This document shows positions 7,966 through 8,069 of a DNA stretch of 8,069 nt, piece after piece. The first letter of the stretch is position 1. Each line of letters starts with the position of its first letter. The stretch covers positions 1 through 8,069 of the forward strand of contig CALFOF010000021.1 in assembly GCA_937919075.1 (NCBI GenBank). Reading direction: 5' to 3'. A model generated the notes under the pieces. It had not been told where the DNA came from. It saw only the letters and a list, made by a program, of their open reading frames with translations, and did no database searches. Source of the DNA: an uncultured Cyanobium sp. Its GTDB lineage: Bacteria; Cyanobacteriota; Cyanobacteriia; PCC-6307; Cyanobiaceae. Both the position numbers and the translations under genes were made by a program.

Positions 7966-8069
7966 CTGTCAACGCTGAAGCCAGGACGTTTGGTGCCGGT
8001 GCCACCAGCGGCCGACCGCTCGTAGAGCTGAACGGCCACCAGTTCACTGCTGAGCAGGCTGACCCGTTT
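7962..8069 (-). CDS. C-terminal fragment of an unrecognised protein
   Basis: A minus-strand frame runs in from the right edge and ends at TGA (7962-7964). The 35 visible residues begin [20 protein letters not shown] and end [11 protein letters not shown]. They contain an amphipathic helix-like stretch ([12 protein letters not shown]) followed by a Gly/Thr-rich, probably flexible tail. I do not recognise the family from so short a piece. It is treated as a real gene because it is co-directional with the ABC ATPase and its stop overlaps that gene's longest possible start by 4 bp (TTGA), a typical operon junction. Since the visible part is short and GC-rich frames stay open easily, the call is moderate. 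Confidence 0.55.
   Translation of the reverse strand, partial: KRVSLLSSELVAVQLYERSAAGGTGTKRPGFSVDS

Noticed and set aside
7300..8025. 241-codon plus-strand open frame opposite the ABC ATPase
   Set aside because: Antisense shadow of a gene with all ABC motifs; no recognisable motif of its own.

Overview
This window is chromosomal DNA from a very GC-rich unicellular cyanobacterium, most likely of the Synechococcus/Cyanobium (picocyanobacterial) group. The case rests on three gene families read directly from the sequence. Ycf3 is a photosystem I assembly factor found only in oxygenic phototrophs. The response regulator matches RpaA, the cyanobacterial clock-output and phycobilisome-association regulator. 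The copper P-type ATPase has the sequence style of cyanobacterial CtaA. From memory, the neighbourhood radA, ycf3, copper ATPase, tmk, holB, rpaA resembles the arrangement in Prochlorococcus and marine Synechococcus genomes; no database comparison was made.

Layout, left to right. A nearly complete radA (plus strand) enters from the left edge, missing only its first few codons. It converges on ycf3 (minus) with 42 bp between the stops. A 93-bp divergent intergenic region separates ycf3 from a plus-strand run of three overlapping genes: ctaA-like copper ATPase, tmk and holB. The overlaps are 14 and 8 bp, so this is very probably one transcript. holB converges on rpaA (minus) with a 15-bp gap. 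Beyond rpaA, still on the minus strand, lie a 144-bp leader region, tRNA-Asn(GTT), a CbiO/ECF-type ABC ATPase ending 16 bp before the tRNA, and the C-terminal 35 codons of an unrecognised gene that overlaps the ATPase start by 4 bp.

The window mixes core processes. RadA, Tmk and HolB serve DNA recombination, dTTP supply and replication. Ycf3 and CtaA serve photosynthetic electron transport: PSI assembly, and copper supply for plastocyanin and cytochrome oxidase. RpaA sets the daily transcription programme. I see no insertion sequences, integrases, CRISPR repeats, toxin-antitoxin pairs or defence genes, and base composition looks even throughout. This is a compact core-genome segment, and I found no convincing new biological system. 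The points most worth a second look are the histidine-rich outward loop of the copper ATPase, the palindrome between ycf3 and ctaA, the 15-bp convergent junction between holB and rpaA, the orphan ECF-type ATPase coupled to an unknown gene, and a 17-bp tandem duplication across the radA stop codon.
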